Positions 32,305 through 39,782 of a stretch of DNA of 64,000 nt are shown here, piece after piece. The position numbers and the translations under genes are program-made. Positions within the stretch are counted from its first letter, which is position 1, and the number at the start of each line of letters is the position of its first letter. This stretch comes from an uncultured Dysgonomonas sp. (GTDB lineage Bacteria > Bacteroidota > Bacteroidia > Bacteroidales > Dysgonomonadaceae): contig CALKIV010000105.1 of the NCBI GenBank assembly GCA_937995835.1, positions 1 to 64,000 of the forward strand. Reading direction: 5' to 3'. A model generated the notes under the pieces. The model was not told where the DNA came from. It made no database searches and was given only the letters and a program-made list of their open reading frames with translations.

Positions 32305-32907
32305 TTATATCTGGCAAAAGAATGTTACCAAGAACGGGATGCTGATATCAAGCATCAATCCGTGAAACATGGCAATGAAGATGAATTCGGTGCCCGATGC
32401 TCGCGTGATAATTGGCAGGGTGGTATCCATAGAGGTTGCTCCCCCAGCGGCTATCGGAGCCAGTTTGCCACAGTATGTAACTAAAATAGGAGCAATGATG
32501 ATTGTCATAAGCTCTCTTATGATGTTGGCAGCTAAAGCAATAGTGCCAAGTTCTGCACCTTTGTATTTAGTGATAATGATACTCGAAATGGAGTAGTAGC
32601 CAAAACCAGAACCCACAGCAAGCATATCTGAAATAGAATATTGGCTGAAGAGTGGAGTGATCAGCAGAACTCCCAAGTAGGTACCTAAAACAGTGCCTAG
32701 AGGCACTAAAAGAATCACGGGCTTACTCTTTCGCAAAGTGCTAAGAATTGTTTTGTCGTAGCTGATGCTAACCCCTAAAAGAAATAACAAGCCGCACAAG
32801 GCATAGATCGCATACTCGTCAGAGTCAAGAGCTTCAGGGAAAAGTTGATATAGACCAACAAAGACTCCTATTGCGAAACTAGCCAAAATTAATACACTTC
32901 CTTTCAT
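32305..32907 (-). CDS. LysO-type lysine exporter, C-terminal half as a separate protein
   Basis: 200 aa from the Met at 32907; an earlier in-frame Met adds 14 polar residues that do not belong to the family. Five to six membrane helices. It corresponds to the second half of LysO (DUF340): Gly-Val-Ser-Ile-Ser-Tyr-Asp at the start of the domain, Gly-Ser-Gly-Phe-Gly-Tyr-Tyr-Ser-Ile-Ser-Ser, and Gly-Gly-Ala-Thr-Ser-Met-Asp-Thr-Thr-Leu-Pro. LysO exports lysine and its toxic analogues through the inner membrane. The first half is the gene 101 bp upstream, so the transporter is probably a two-subunit complex. Confidence 0.85.
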   Translation of the reverse strand: MKGSVLILASFAIGVFVGLYQLFPEALDSDEYAIYALCGLLFLLGVSISYDKTILSTLRKSKPVILLVPLGTVLGTYLGVLLITPLFSQYSISDMLAVGSGFGYYSISSIIITKYKGAELGTIALAANIIRELMTIIIAPILVTYCGKLAPIAAGGATSMDTTLPIITRASGTEFIFIAMFHGLMLDISIPFLVTFFCQI

Positions 32908-33008
32908 AACGTTAATATTCTGTTTTCGGTTGGCGGATGAAGCTTGCATTGCTCATGTTGTGCTTCAGCGTCTTACTTATTCAAATAATAGGTTGTTTTA
33001 TAAATTCT

Positions 33009-33338
33009 TTACGAATGTGTGCCTTCTTTTTGCACTATATTCTTATCTGTCATTAGTTTAGTTTCTTCTTTTTTAGGAGCAAAGAAGTGTTTGTAAACTA
33101 CCATAGATACCAAAACACTGCCTGCTATGGCAGCCGAGGTGATAATCAAGGCTTGCATACCAATAGAGGGTAAGTTTTGCATAATAGCTGTGTTTTTACC
33201 AACGGACTTGCCAAGTAAGAATAGTAAAATAACGATCATTACAGTGACCAACTTGCTGATAAAGGTGATGTTAGGGAATCTTCTTAAGAAGAAACCTACT
33301 GCTATACCAGCTGCAAAAAAACAAACAATAATAGCCAT
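33009..33338 (-). CDS. LysO-type lysine exporter, N-terminal half as a separate protein
   Basis: 109 aa with three membrane helices (about 1-18, 27-43 and 60-82), then a charged tail that ends Lys-Glu-Gly-Thr-His-Ser. Matches the first part of LysO/YbjE: Gly-Phe-Phe-Leu-Arg-Arg, Leu-Leu-Phe-Leu-Leu-Gly-Lys-Ser-Val-Gly. The stop codon is clean and the second gene has its own start. A minus-strand promoter lies about 95 bp upstream. Confidence 0.82.
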   Translation of the reverse strand: MAIIVCFFAAGIAVGFFLRRFPNITFISKLVTVMIVILLFLLGKSVGKNTAIMQNLPSIGMQALIITSAAIAGSVLVSMVVYKHFFAPKKEETKLMTDKNIVQKEGTHS

Positions 33339-33431
33339 TTTTACTTAATCACTTTTTATAGAAAATATTTCAAATCTGTTTACATTTCCTGATCATTCAT
33401 TATCACTAACAATATGTCAGAAATCTGGGCG

Positions 33432-33464
33432 CAAAATTAGTTATTTTTATTCAGAAAAAAGCAA
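33432..33464 (-). promoter_or_regulatory. Probable promoter of the split lysO pair
   Basis: TAATTTTG on the minus strand (33439-33432) fits the -7 consensus; TTG at 33464-33462 may be the -33 box, 22 bp away. No lysine-riboswitch-like structure was recognised in the 95-nt leader. Confidence 0.5.
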
Positions 33465-33784
33465 TACTTAGAGATAAAAAAATGCTTTAGACTGTTAAAG
33501 GAATTTTGTTAGGTGAAATGTCAAAATGTAAATTTTAAAGTTGTTTTTGATCGTTTCTGTTTTACGAGTCTTTAAATAAGGGGGTGTTTGTGTTGTTTTA
33601 TAGATCAAAAAGAAAGGCTATAGAAGTTCTCTATATATTCTAAAGTGTCAATTTGACGGTAAAGAATCAGAAGGCTTTACAAGTCGATATTTTAGATTGT
33701 CTATAACGCAGGTTGGGTTTCTTTTTGCTACCGTTTTTAGTTAAAAGTTCTTGTTTTAGGCTTTTTTAATATATCTATTTTCGT

Positions 33785-33822
33785 TTTGGTGTTTTTCAGA
33801 GCAATTAATTTTAGTATCTTTA
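33785..33822 (+). promoter_or_regulatory. Possible promoter of the candidate RNA
   Basis: TATCTTTA at 33815-33822 resembles the -7 box. The nearest TTTG (33785-33788) is 26 bp away, more than usual, so the -33 assignment is weak. Confidence 0.35.
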
Positions 33823-33827
33823 AATAA

Positions 33828-34090
33828 ATCAATGAAAAAGGGGTACATGATTGTTGATATTGCTCATTTAGAGTTCTCATAGTCATGTACATCTTTTGAC
33901 CTTAACGTTCGATAATAAAGAAACTAACTTGAAGAAGTTGGTGGAGGGAATGGACAGCAACTGTGCGTTATGAGTCTTTTTTTGAATGTAAAGAGACAAA
34001 AAATGAATAAAGTAAGGCATCTGAATATGTCTTCCTCCCAAGAATAAGAGCAACAAAGTCGGTTAAACGGCTTGTTGCTCTTTGGTTTTT
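33828..34090 (+). ncRNA. Candidate structured non-coding RNA
   Basis: About 260 nt between a possible promoter and a strong terminator, without a gene-length frame. Pairings seen: GTACATGA 33843-33850 with TCATGTAC 33883-33890; ACTAACTT 33923-33930 with AAGTTGGT 33935-33942 (one G-T); TAACG 33903-33907 with CGTTA 33966-33970, extended by GAC 33898-33900 with GTC 33974-33976; and GGAGG 33943-33947 with CCTCC 34034-34038, flanked by GACA 33953-33956 with TGTC 34028-34031. The last pairing conflicts with some inner ones, so alternative folds are possible. It is not tmRNA, RNase P RNA or SRP RNA by their hallmark sequences; 6S RNA cannot be excluded. Confidence 0.45.
34046..34090 (+). terminator. 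Strong terminator of the candidate RNA
   Basis: 12-bp stem (34046-34058 with 34071-34082, one bulged A), 12-base loop, followed by TTGGTTTTTT. No protein gene on the + strand ends near it. Confidence 0.85.
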
Positions 34091-34170
34091 TACTTACTAT
34101 GCTTCTTTATATATTATATTTATTTTTCTTTAAAGTTAGAGTTAAGATAAGAATTTAATTGTTCTGCATT

Positions 34171-34380
34171 TTACGAGTTTGATAGACGTGTGTAGTAAAC
34201 ACCGATCAGAACGATGGTTACTAAAATAATGATAAGAATGGCAACGAGTGACAAAGTGTTGATGCCCAAAAGCCGTTGGAGGGAACTTCTGTTTGCATTC
34301 TTTTTGTGCTTTTTGATGCCATTCATCGTTACTAGTATGATGATTAATGCTATAAGGATAATCAATAAATACAGAGCCAT
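34171..34380 (-). CDS. Small two-helix membrane protein
   Basis: About 69 aa from the Met at 34380 (an upstream Met gives 74). Two hydrophobic helices separated by a basic, Asn/Lys-rich cytoplasmic loop with Lys-Lys-His-Lys-Lys. Family not recognised; no conserved polar residues in the helices that would suggest transport. Single gene. Confidence 0.6.
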   Translation of the reverse strand: MALYLLIILIALIIILVTMNGIKKHKKNANRSSLQRLLGINTLSLVAILIIILVTIVLIGVYYTRLSNS

Positions 34381-34574
34381 TAAACTTCCAGTCATGTTTT
34401 GATATCTTTATAAGGTTAGGTGTTCATAAAGTAAGGTAATTATTTTTTTTGAAAATCTAATTAGAAAACTCTAATTTTTATTGCCTGTATGCTGTTTCGT
34501 CAGCCCTTGCCGATGAATTTGAAAAGAGAAATGACAGATAAAAGAAAAAAAGGTGATAGCTCATATTATTTTTC

Positions 34575-34582
34575 TATTTTTG
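34575..34582 (+). promoter_or_regulatory. -7 box upstream of the ABC ATPase gene
   Basis: TATTTTTG fits the TAnnTTTG consensus 31 bp ahead of the start codon; no good -33 box seen. Confidence 0.4.
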
Positions 34583-34613
34583 TAACTAACGAACAAGAAA
34601 CTGTTGTCTCAAA

Positions 34614-35291
34614 ATGATAGAAATAAAAGATATAACCAAAAGCTTTGGCAATCTGCAAGTGCTCAAAGGTGTTAGCCTTTCGGTAGGCAGAGGGGAAGTA
34701 GTATCCATTGTAGGGCCTAGTGGTGCAGGAAAAACCACCTTGTTGCAAATTATGGGTACGCTAGACAAAGCTGATGGAGGTACAATTTTGTTTGACGACA
34801 AAGATTTGCAAAACATGAACGATAGCACGTTGTCCGAATTTAGGAATAAAAATATCGGTTTTGTGTTTCAGTTTCATCAGCTTTTGCCTGAATTTACAGC
34901 ACTAGAAAATGTGATGATTCCAGCCTTGATCGGACGTCAACGGAAGTCTAAGGTAGAAGAAAGAGCAAGAGAACTTTTGACTATGCTAGGTTTGGAGGCA
35001 CGTGCCGACCATAAACCGAACGAGCTATCAGGAGGAGAAAAGCAGCGAGTGGCTGTTGCTCGAGCATTGATCAATCGCCCCATCATTGTCCTAGCCGATG
35101 AGCCATCGGGTAGTCTGGACACAGAGAATAAGGAAGAACTGCATCGCTTGTTTTTTGATCTTAGAGATAAATTAGGACAAACTTTTGTGATCGTAACTCA
35201 TGATAAAGATCTGGCATCTCTAACTGACAGGGTGATCTATATGCAAGATGGCATGATTGTTCCTGAAATGAATGGAGACGATTTTAAATGA
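34614..35291 (+). CDS. lolD: ABC transporter ATPase, LolD-like
   Basis: 225 aa. Walker A Gly-Pro-Ser-Gly-Ala-Gly-Lys-Thr-Thr (about 35-43), Q-loop Phe-Gln-Phe-His-Gln-Leu-Leu-Pro-Glu-Phe-Thr-Ala-Leu-Glu-Asn-Val, signature Leu-Ser-Gly-Gly-Glu-Lys-Gln-Arg-Val-Ala, Walker B Ile-Val-Leu-Ala-Asp-Glu-Pro-Ser-Gly, and the switch His in Val-Thr-His-Asp. The Q-loop with Leu-Leu-Pro-Glu-Phe is typical of LolD, which powers lipoprotein release toward the outer membrane; MacB-type ATPases are close. Its membrane partners are not next to it. Overlaps dprA by ATGA. Confidence 0.85.
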   Translation: MIEIKDITKSFGNLQVLKGVSLSVGRGEVVSIVGPSGAGKTTLLQIMGTLDKADGGTILFDDKDLQNMNDSTLSEFRNKNIGFVFQFHQLLPEFTALENVMIPALIGRQRKSKVEERARELLTMLGLEARADHKPNELSGGEKQRVAVARALINRPIIVLADEPSGSLDTENKEELHRLFFDLRDKLGQTFVIVTHDKDLASLTDRVIYMQDGMIVPEMNGDDFK

Positions 35292-36412
35292 GCCAAATAT
35301 CCGACGAAAAACTATTTTATCAGATAGCCCTGACCAAAGTGCCAGGGGTGGGAGATATTGTTGGCAAGAATCTGATATCAGTCATTGGAGATCCTGAAGC
35401 TATTTTTAAATCTACTAAAGCATCCTTAAGTGCTATTAGAGGTTTGTCGCAGAAGGTAATCCTCGAAATCCTCAATCCTCGAATTCTCCAAGAAGCTGAA
35501 GAGGAACTTAATTTCGTAAAAAAAAACGATCTACAAACTTTCTTTATTGGTGAAGAAGGGTATCCACAACGGATGATAGATTGTGTGGATTCTCCACTCT
35601 TGCTCTATTATAAGGGTAATGAGGAGCTTAATAAGCAGAAGGTGATTAGTATTGTGGGCACGCGAAACTCTACACGCTATGGCAGTGATTTTTGTGATGA
35701 ATTTCTCAAAGAGTTGTCTATACACTTTCCCGATTTATTGGTCGTTAGTGGACTAGCTTATGGAATAGATATTTCGGCGCATCGGGCTGCGCTGGCTAAT
35801 GGATTGTCTACTATTGGGGTTCTAGCACATGGTTTGGATAGAATATATCCCACTGTACACCGTCAGACGGCTATGGAAATGGTAAGTCATGGAGGGCTGT
35901 TGACCGAATTTCCGAGCAAAACAGAGCCCGATCGTTTCAACTTTGTGCGTCGTAATCGCATTGTGGCGGGTATGACTGATGCCGTTTTGGTCATCGAATC
36001 GAACGCTAAAGGAGGCTCGTTGATAACGGCAGAGATAGCCAGTTCATACTGCAAAGATGTTTTTGCCTTGCCCGGAAGAGTAACTGATACACGGTCAGAA
36101 GGATGCAATAAGTTGATAGAGAATCAAAAAGCTGAAATCTTAATCTCTGCCGAGCAGTTTATCAGACAGATGAATTGGGGACAAGAGAACAGTAAAAAAG
36201 GGAAAGCACCTAAGCAACAACAACTCTTTTTTGATCTCTCTACCGAAGAAACTGCCATCATCGACAAATTGACGAAGGAGGGCGCAATGCACATCGATCA
36301 ATTGTCTAAGAGTCTGGAGATATCCGCTTTCGACCTGTTTTCTATCCTAATGGAGTTAGAAATGAAAGGAGCCGTCAATAGTTTGGCAGGTGGTTTTTAT
36401 GAACTGGCGTGA
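35288..36412 (+). CDS. dprA: DNA-processing protein DprA
   Basis: 374 aa, full length. N-terminal HhH-like region (Val-Pro-Gly-Val-Gly-Asp-Ile), then the Rossmann-like core: Tyr-Pro-Gln-Arg-Met, Ile-Val-Gly-Thr-Arg-Asn-Ser-Thr-Arg-Tyr-Gly, Val-Ser-Gly-Leu-Ala-Tyr-Gly-Ile-Asp, Gly-Leu-Asp-Arg-Ile-Tyr-Pro and Phe-Val-Arg-Arg-Asn-Arg-Ile-Val-Ala-Gly. The C-terminal winged helix (about 310-370) is present. Loads RecA on incoming single-stranded DNA during transformation or other uptake; cytosolic. Coupled to the ABC ATPase gene. Confidence 0.93.
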   Translation: MSQISDEKLFYQIALTKVPGVGDIVGKNLISVIGDPEAIFKSTKASLSAIRGLSQKVILEILNPRILQEAEEELNFVKKNDLQTFFIGEEGYPQRMIDCVDSPLLLYYKGNEELNKQKVISIVGTRNSTRYGSDFCDEFLKELSIHFPDLLVVSGLAYGIDISAHRAALANGLSTIGVLAHGLDRIYPTVHRQTAMEMVSHGGLLTEFPSKTEPDRFNFVRRNRIVAGMTDAVLVIESNAKGGSLITAEIASSYCKDVFALPGRVTDTRSEGCNKLIENQKAEILISAEQFIRQMNWGQENSKKGKAPKQQQLFFDLSTEETAIIDKLTKEGAMHIDQLSKSLEISAFDLFSILMELEMKGAVNSLAGGFYELA

Positions 36413-36674
36413 TGAGAAATGAGCTAGCTACTGGTGTACTCTCACATCCTTGTTTCTTCAAGTAATAAGACGATTTGTTGCATCATCTTCTGAGCATTTA
36501 TCTAGACATTTAGTTAGGCTAGAACGAGAGACGTGTATAATTCTTTTCCCAATCTAAATATTCATCCCTACATTTTTTTAATAAAAAGGTCATAATACTT
36601 GTGAAACATCGTAAGAATCACTATTTTGTATCTAAATCTAAGAGCTAAAACATATACTTTAAAAAATTACATTT

Positions 36675-37655
36675 ATGAAAAAATTATCTCTATTACTTTG
36701 TAGTGGGTTACTTATGTTCTTTTTCTCATGTAGCAGCAGTGACCTCCAAGATGAAAACGTACCGAAAGGTGACAAAGAATTAGTGCCTTTTTCGCTGAAT
36801 ACCAAAATCTGGACTCAAAGTGTGGAACCAATGAAAACCAAAAGTTCTGCAAATAACTATTATCCAGACAATATTGATGAACTAAGAAACGAAATTCGTT
36901 GGATTCAATACTTCGTTTACGAAAAAGAAAGTGGAGCGTTTGTGAAACAAGACTTCATTTATAGTGAAACCCCTCTAAACGACCTTACGATCAGAGGATC
37001 TATTGCTAAAGGAAACTACAAAGTGATCGTTGTGGCTAAACAACGTGCTGAAAAATTTCATGGAGATACTGATCCCGGAGTAGAAACAAATTTGGCAACA
37101 GCAACCTTAAAGAGAGCCAATTTAGGACATCATTTTTATGGCGAATTTGATATTGATGTTAATGATGCACCTATCGTTAATGATGTTGTGTTAAAACGAG
37201 TGACTGGCGAACTAGAAATCGTGATATTGGATGCAAAGGAGATTTTTGGAGACAATGTGGAAGCCTTCAAGCTAGAATATGCTCAACATAATTATTTGCA
37301 ACTTCACAATGGATTTTGGGCTGGAGCATATACTTTGCCCGAAGAGTTAAATAGCATTGCTGGTCCTCTTTTGCTCGATGCTGATGTCGTGCCATACCCA
37401 TATTGTATCATACCAACGGATCCTAACATTGCGATGACTCCAAACCATCATGTGTCGGCTGCCGAAAGAGGAAAACTGAAGATGAGAGTAGAATTTAAAA
37501 ATGCTCGCCCAGCGCTGGAAAGAATCATCGATATGCCACTTATTTACCCTAATTCTGTAACCAAAATAACAGGCTCTCTTAATGCTGAAAGTGAATTGGA
37601 GCTTTCCGTAGAATATCAAAAGGTTATGGGACAAATCTTCGAAGTAGCATTTTAA
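36675..37655 (+). CDS. FimB/Mfa2-like fimbrial anchor lipoprotein
   Basis: 326 aa with lipobox Phe-Phe-Ser-Cys and a following Ser/Asp-rich stretch. The mature part shows the pattern of the Bacteroidales type V pilus anchor family: an early beta region with Arg-Trp-Ile-Gln-Tyr-Phe-Val-Tyr, a Gly-Asn-Tyr-Lys-Val-Ile-Val-Val-Ala-Lys core strand, and a second transthyretin-like domain (about 175-325). Such proteins anchor and limit the length of Mfa1/FimA fimbriae at the outer membrane. No fimbrillin or tip gene lies nearby, so it is an orphan here. Confidence 0.72.
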   Translation: MKKLSLLLCSGLLMFFFSCSSSDLQDENVPKGDKELVPFSLNTKIWTQSVEPMKTKSSANNYYPDNIDELRNEIRWIQYFVYEKESGAFVKQDFIYSETPLNDLTIRGSIAKGNYKVIVVAKQRAEKFHGDTDPGVETNLATATLKRANLGHHFYGEFDIDVNDAPIVNDVVLKRVTGELEIVILDAKEIFGDNVEAFKLEYAQHNYLQLHNGFWAGAYTLPEELNSIAGPLLLDADVVPYPYCIIPTDPNIAMTPNHHVSAAERGKLKMRVEFKNARPALERIIDMPLIYPNSVTKITGSLNAESELELSVEYQKVMGQIFEVAF

Positions 37656-37710
37656 AAGGATACACACTGTTATTAGTGCTTTCGGTGCTCTAATAGTAAA
37701 TATTTTAATC

Positions 37711-37748
37711 AACAAGATGATCTCATGTGAGATCATCTTGTTTTTTCT
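37711..37748 (+). terminator. Terminator of the FimB-like gene
   Basis: Perfect 15-bp inverted repeat (37711-37725 with 37728-37742), followed by TTTTTT. Its right arm also contains the -33 box of the next promoter. Confidence 0.85.
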
Positions 37749-37767
37749 TAAAAAACATTTATCTTTG
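37738..37767 (+). promoter_or_regulatory. Promoter of the metal-export locus
   Basis: TTG 37738-37740 and TATCTTTG 37760-37767, 19 bp apart. The expected transcript start (about 37773) is only a few bases before ATG 37776. Confidence 0.75.
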
Positions 37768-37775
37768 TCATTAGT

Positions 37776-38252
37776 ATGAAGTTACGAAGACTGATAGCCA
37801 TAATATTGATGACGCTAGCCAACTATGGAATGTTGGCACATAGTGTTATGCCTCATCATCATCATGAGGGTGTGGTGTTTTTGAATACTCATACTGCTTG
37901 TTGTGATGTTTCTCATTTGTGCAATCAATCTTCCTCGTGTTGTGCTGATGAAATAGACAGTGATGGCTCGCAAGGTGTTCGTCATGACAACTGTGATTTG
38001 TCACAACTCGTAGAACGTGATGGGCGCTCCATTCTGGATGGTCTTTCTACTTTACAAATAGATAAAAATAACTTTGCACCAGAAGCTTGTTTATGTATTC
38101 TGTGCTACGCTTGCAATGAGTTGACAGTGAAGCTAGACAAAGCAACATTGTGCAAGTATCGTAGTTATTCTACTTATACCGAAAATTATACTTCCCCTTA
38201 TGTTGGAGCAGTCTTTGGACTTCGAGCTCCTCCTGCTCAATCTCGCATCTAA
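37776..38252 (+). CDS. Small Cys/His-rich exported protein of a metal-efflux locus
   Basis: 158 aa. Signal peptide (Leu-Arg-Arg-Leu-Ile-Ala-Ile-Ile-Leu-Met), mature start near His-Ser-Val-Met-Pro-His-His-His-His. Cys pairs are frequent: Ala-Cys-Cys-Asp, Ser-Ser-Cys-Cys-Ala, Cys-Leu-Cys-Ile-Leu-Cys-Tyr-Ala-Cys. This is the pattern of the short metal-binding proteins often found ahead of CusBA-type pumps in Bacteroidota (DUF6769-like). Probably binds copper, silver or another soft metal in the periplasm and hands it to the pump; inferred. A 300-bp gap separates it from the fusion protein gene. Confidence 0.72.
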   Translation: MKLRRLIAIILMTLANYGMLAHSVMPHHHHEGVVFLNTHTACCDVSHLCNQSSSCCADEIDSDGSQGVRHDNCDLSQLVERDGRSILDGLSTLQIDKNNFAPEACLCILCYACNELTVKLDKATLCKYRSYSTYTENYTSPYVGAVFGLRAPPAQSRI

Positions 38253-38556
38253 GAGCCTAATTATTTCGACTGAATGACTGACTTGTTGTTTGATATCTTT
38301 AAGTAGGATATTAATCAATACTTCTCCTTTTATTTTCAGCTAAATAAAGTTTGACGCTTCTGTTCCTTCTTTTCTAACAAAGAGAATAGAACAAGGTGTT
38401 GAGGCACTTAGATATTAACACATTTCCAAATACTAAAACTATTTTGATTTGTCATGCACAGCAAGTGAGTTCCTGTCGACTATCTTATTTTTTGGATAGT
38501 GAAGACCGACTCCTTGTCAAGGAAAGGCAAAGAAGAACATAATACAATTATAAATA
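38253..38556. other. Intergenic region before the efflux operon
   Basis: Contains a 5-bp hairpin (CTATC 38480-38484 with GATAG 38495-38499) and a CCTTG/AAGG pair beside it. TATCTTTA at 38294-38301 resembles a -7 box but lacks a -33 partner. No metal-regulator palindrome was recognised and no gene frame. Confidence 0.4.
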
Positions 38557-39756
38557 ATGAAGAAATATATAATCTTTGTAGCCTGTATGCTGACATTGGC
38601 ATGGGGTTGCAGTTCTAACAAAGGAGCAGATTCGCACGAAGGGCATGACCACAGCGAGCATCCTGCCGATCACAAACATGAGGAAGGACATGACCATAGC
38701 ACGCACGAGCACGACGGGCATGAGCATGGCGAAGGAGATGAGATTCTCTTGAGTGCCGAACAAGCCGAGTTGCTAGGAGTGAAAACCGAAAAGGTGGAAG
38801 CTAAACCTTTTCATCAGGTGATAAAAACCAGTGGGCAAATTGTGGCAGCACAAGGTGAAGAGCGCACCGTGGTGGCTTCAATCAGTGGTGTGGTGAGTTA
38901 TGCCAAAGCTGGTGCCAACGAAGGAAAAGCTGTGGGAAGAGGTGAAACTCTGTTTAGTATCTATGCAGGTAAAATGGCTGAGGGTGACCCCGTATTGAAA
39001 GCTAAAAGTACCTACGAAATAGCCAAGCGAGAATATGACAGAGCTGAAATATTGGTTGCTGACAAACTGATTGCTCAGAAGGAATACAATGAGATTAAAT
39101 TAGCATATAGCAATGCTAAGATTGCCTACGAAGCCATCTCCAGTGGTAGACAGGGTGGGGGAGCTGCTATAACATCGCCTATCAACGGATTTGTGAAATC
39201 CAAATTGGTGGACGAAGGACAATTTGTTAATGTGGGCGAACCTTTGATGGTGGTGGCTCAAAACAACAAGTTGCAATTGAGAGCCGATGTTTCGGAGCGG
39301 TATTACAAGTATCTTCAAGGTATACAATCAGCCAACTTTCAGACTCCTTATGATGACACATTGTATAAACTTTCAGAAATGAATGGGCAAATGCTTTCTT
39401 ATGGAAGGTCGTCTAATGCGGGCGAAAATTTTATTCCGGTCAATTTTCAGTTCAATAACGTGGGGCATGTACTTCCGGGGTCTTACGTTGAGGTCTATCT
39501 TCTTTCAGGACAGCGTGAGGGTGTGATCTCTGTGCCTAAAACGGCACTGACTGACGAGTCCGGCAACTTTTTTGTTTATTGTAAGCTTTCTGCCGAAGAG
39601 TATGAAAGACGTGCCGTGAAATTGGGAGCAACAGATGGCGATCGAATAGAAATATTAGAGGGCTTGAAGTTAGACGACAATGTGGTGGTTCAAGGAGCTT
39701 ATTACGTTAAATTAGCAGCTGCCTCTGGTGCTATTCCGGATGGTCACCACCATTAA
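38557..39756 (+). CDS. Metal-efflux RND adaptor (CusB/CzcB-like), His-rich
   Basis: 399 aa lipoprotein (lipobox Ala-Trp-Gly-Cys, Cys18). Residues about 24-65 form a His/Asp/Glu-rich tail made of repeats such as His-Asp-His-Ser-Glu-His and Gly-His-Asp-His-Ser-Thr-His, an obvious metal-binding arm. Then barrel-sandwich hybrid (Val-Val-Ala-Ser-Ile-Ser-Gly-Val-Val), a helical hairpin (about 150-200), Ile-Thr-Ser-Pro-Ile-Asn-Gly-Phe-Val and the beta-barrel and membrane-proximal domains. It bridges pump and outer-membrane channel in the periplasm. A final His-His-His ends the protein. First gene of an operon with the two next. Confidence 0.9.
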   Translation: MKKYIIFVACMLTLAWGCSSNKGADSHEGHDHSEHPADHKHEEGHDHSTHEHDGHEHGEGDEILLSAEQAELLGVKTEKVEAKPFHQVIKTSGQIVAAQGEERTVVASISGVVSYAKAGANEGKAVGRGETLFSIYAGKMAEGDPVLKAKSTYEIAKREYDRAEILVADKLIAQKEYNEIKLAYSNAKIAYEAISSGRQGGGAAITSPINGFVKSKLVDEGQFVNVGEPLMVVAQNNKLQLRADVSERYYKYLQGIQSANFQTPYDDTLYKLSEMNGQMLSYGRSSNAGENFIPVNFQFNNVGHVLPGSYVEVYLLSGQREGVISVPKTALTDESGNFFVYCKLSAEEYERRAVKLGATDGDRIEILEGLKLDDNVVVQGAYYVKLAAASGAIPDGHHH

Positions 39757-39782
39757 TTGATAATCAAAAAAGAAGATTTACA

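Noticed and set aside
32305..33338. Split LysO as a sequencing frameshift
   Set aside because: The halves are separated by about 100 bp of non-coding DNA, and the first has a natural polar tail and stop.
33948..33971. Short frame after a GGAGGGA (Met-Asp-Ser-Asn-Cys-Ala-Leu) that recalls a tmRNA tag
   Set aside because: No tRNA-like ends, no encoded CCA and no typical tag ending; it is more likely part of the structured RNA.
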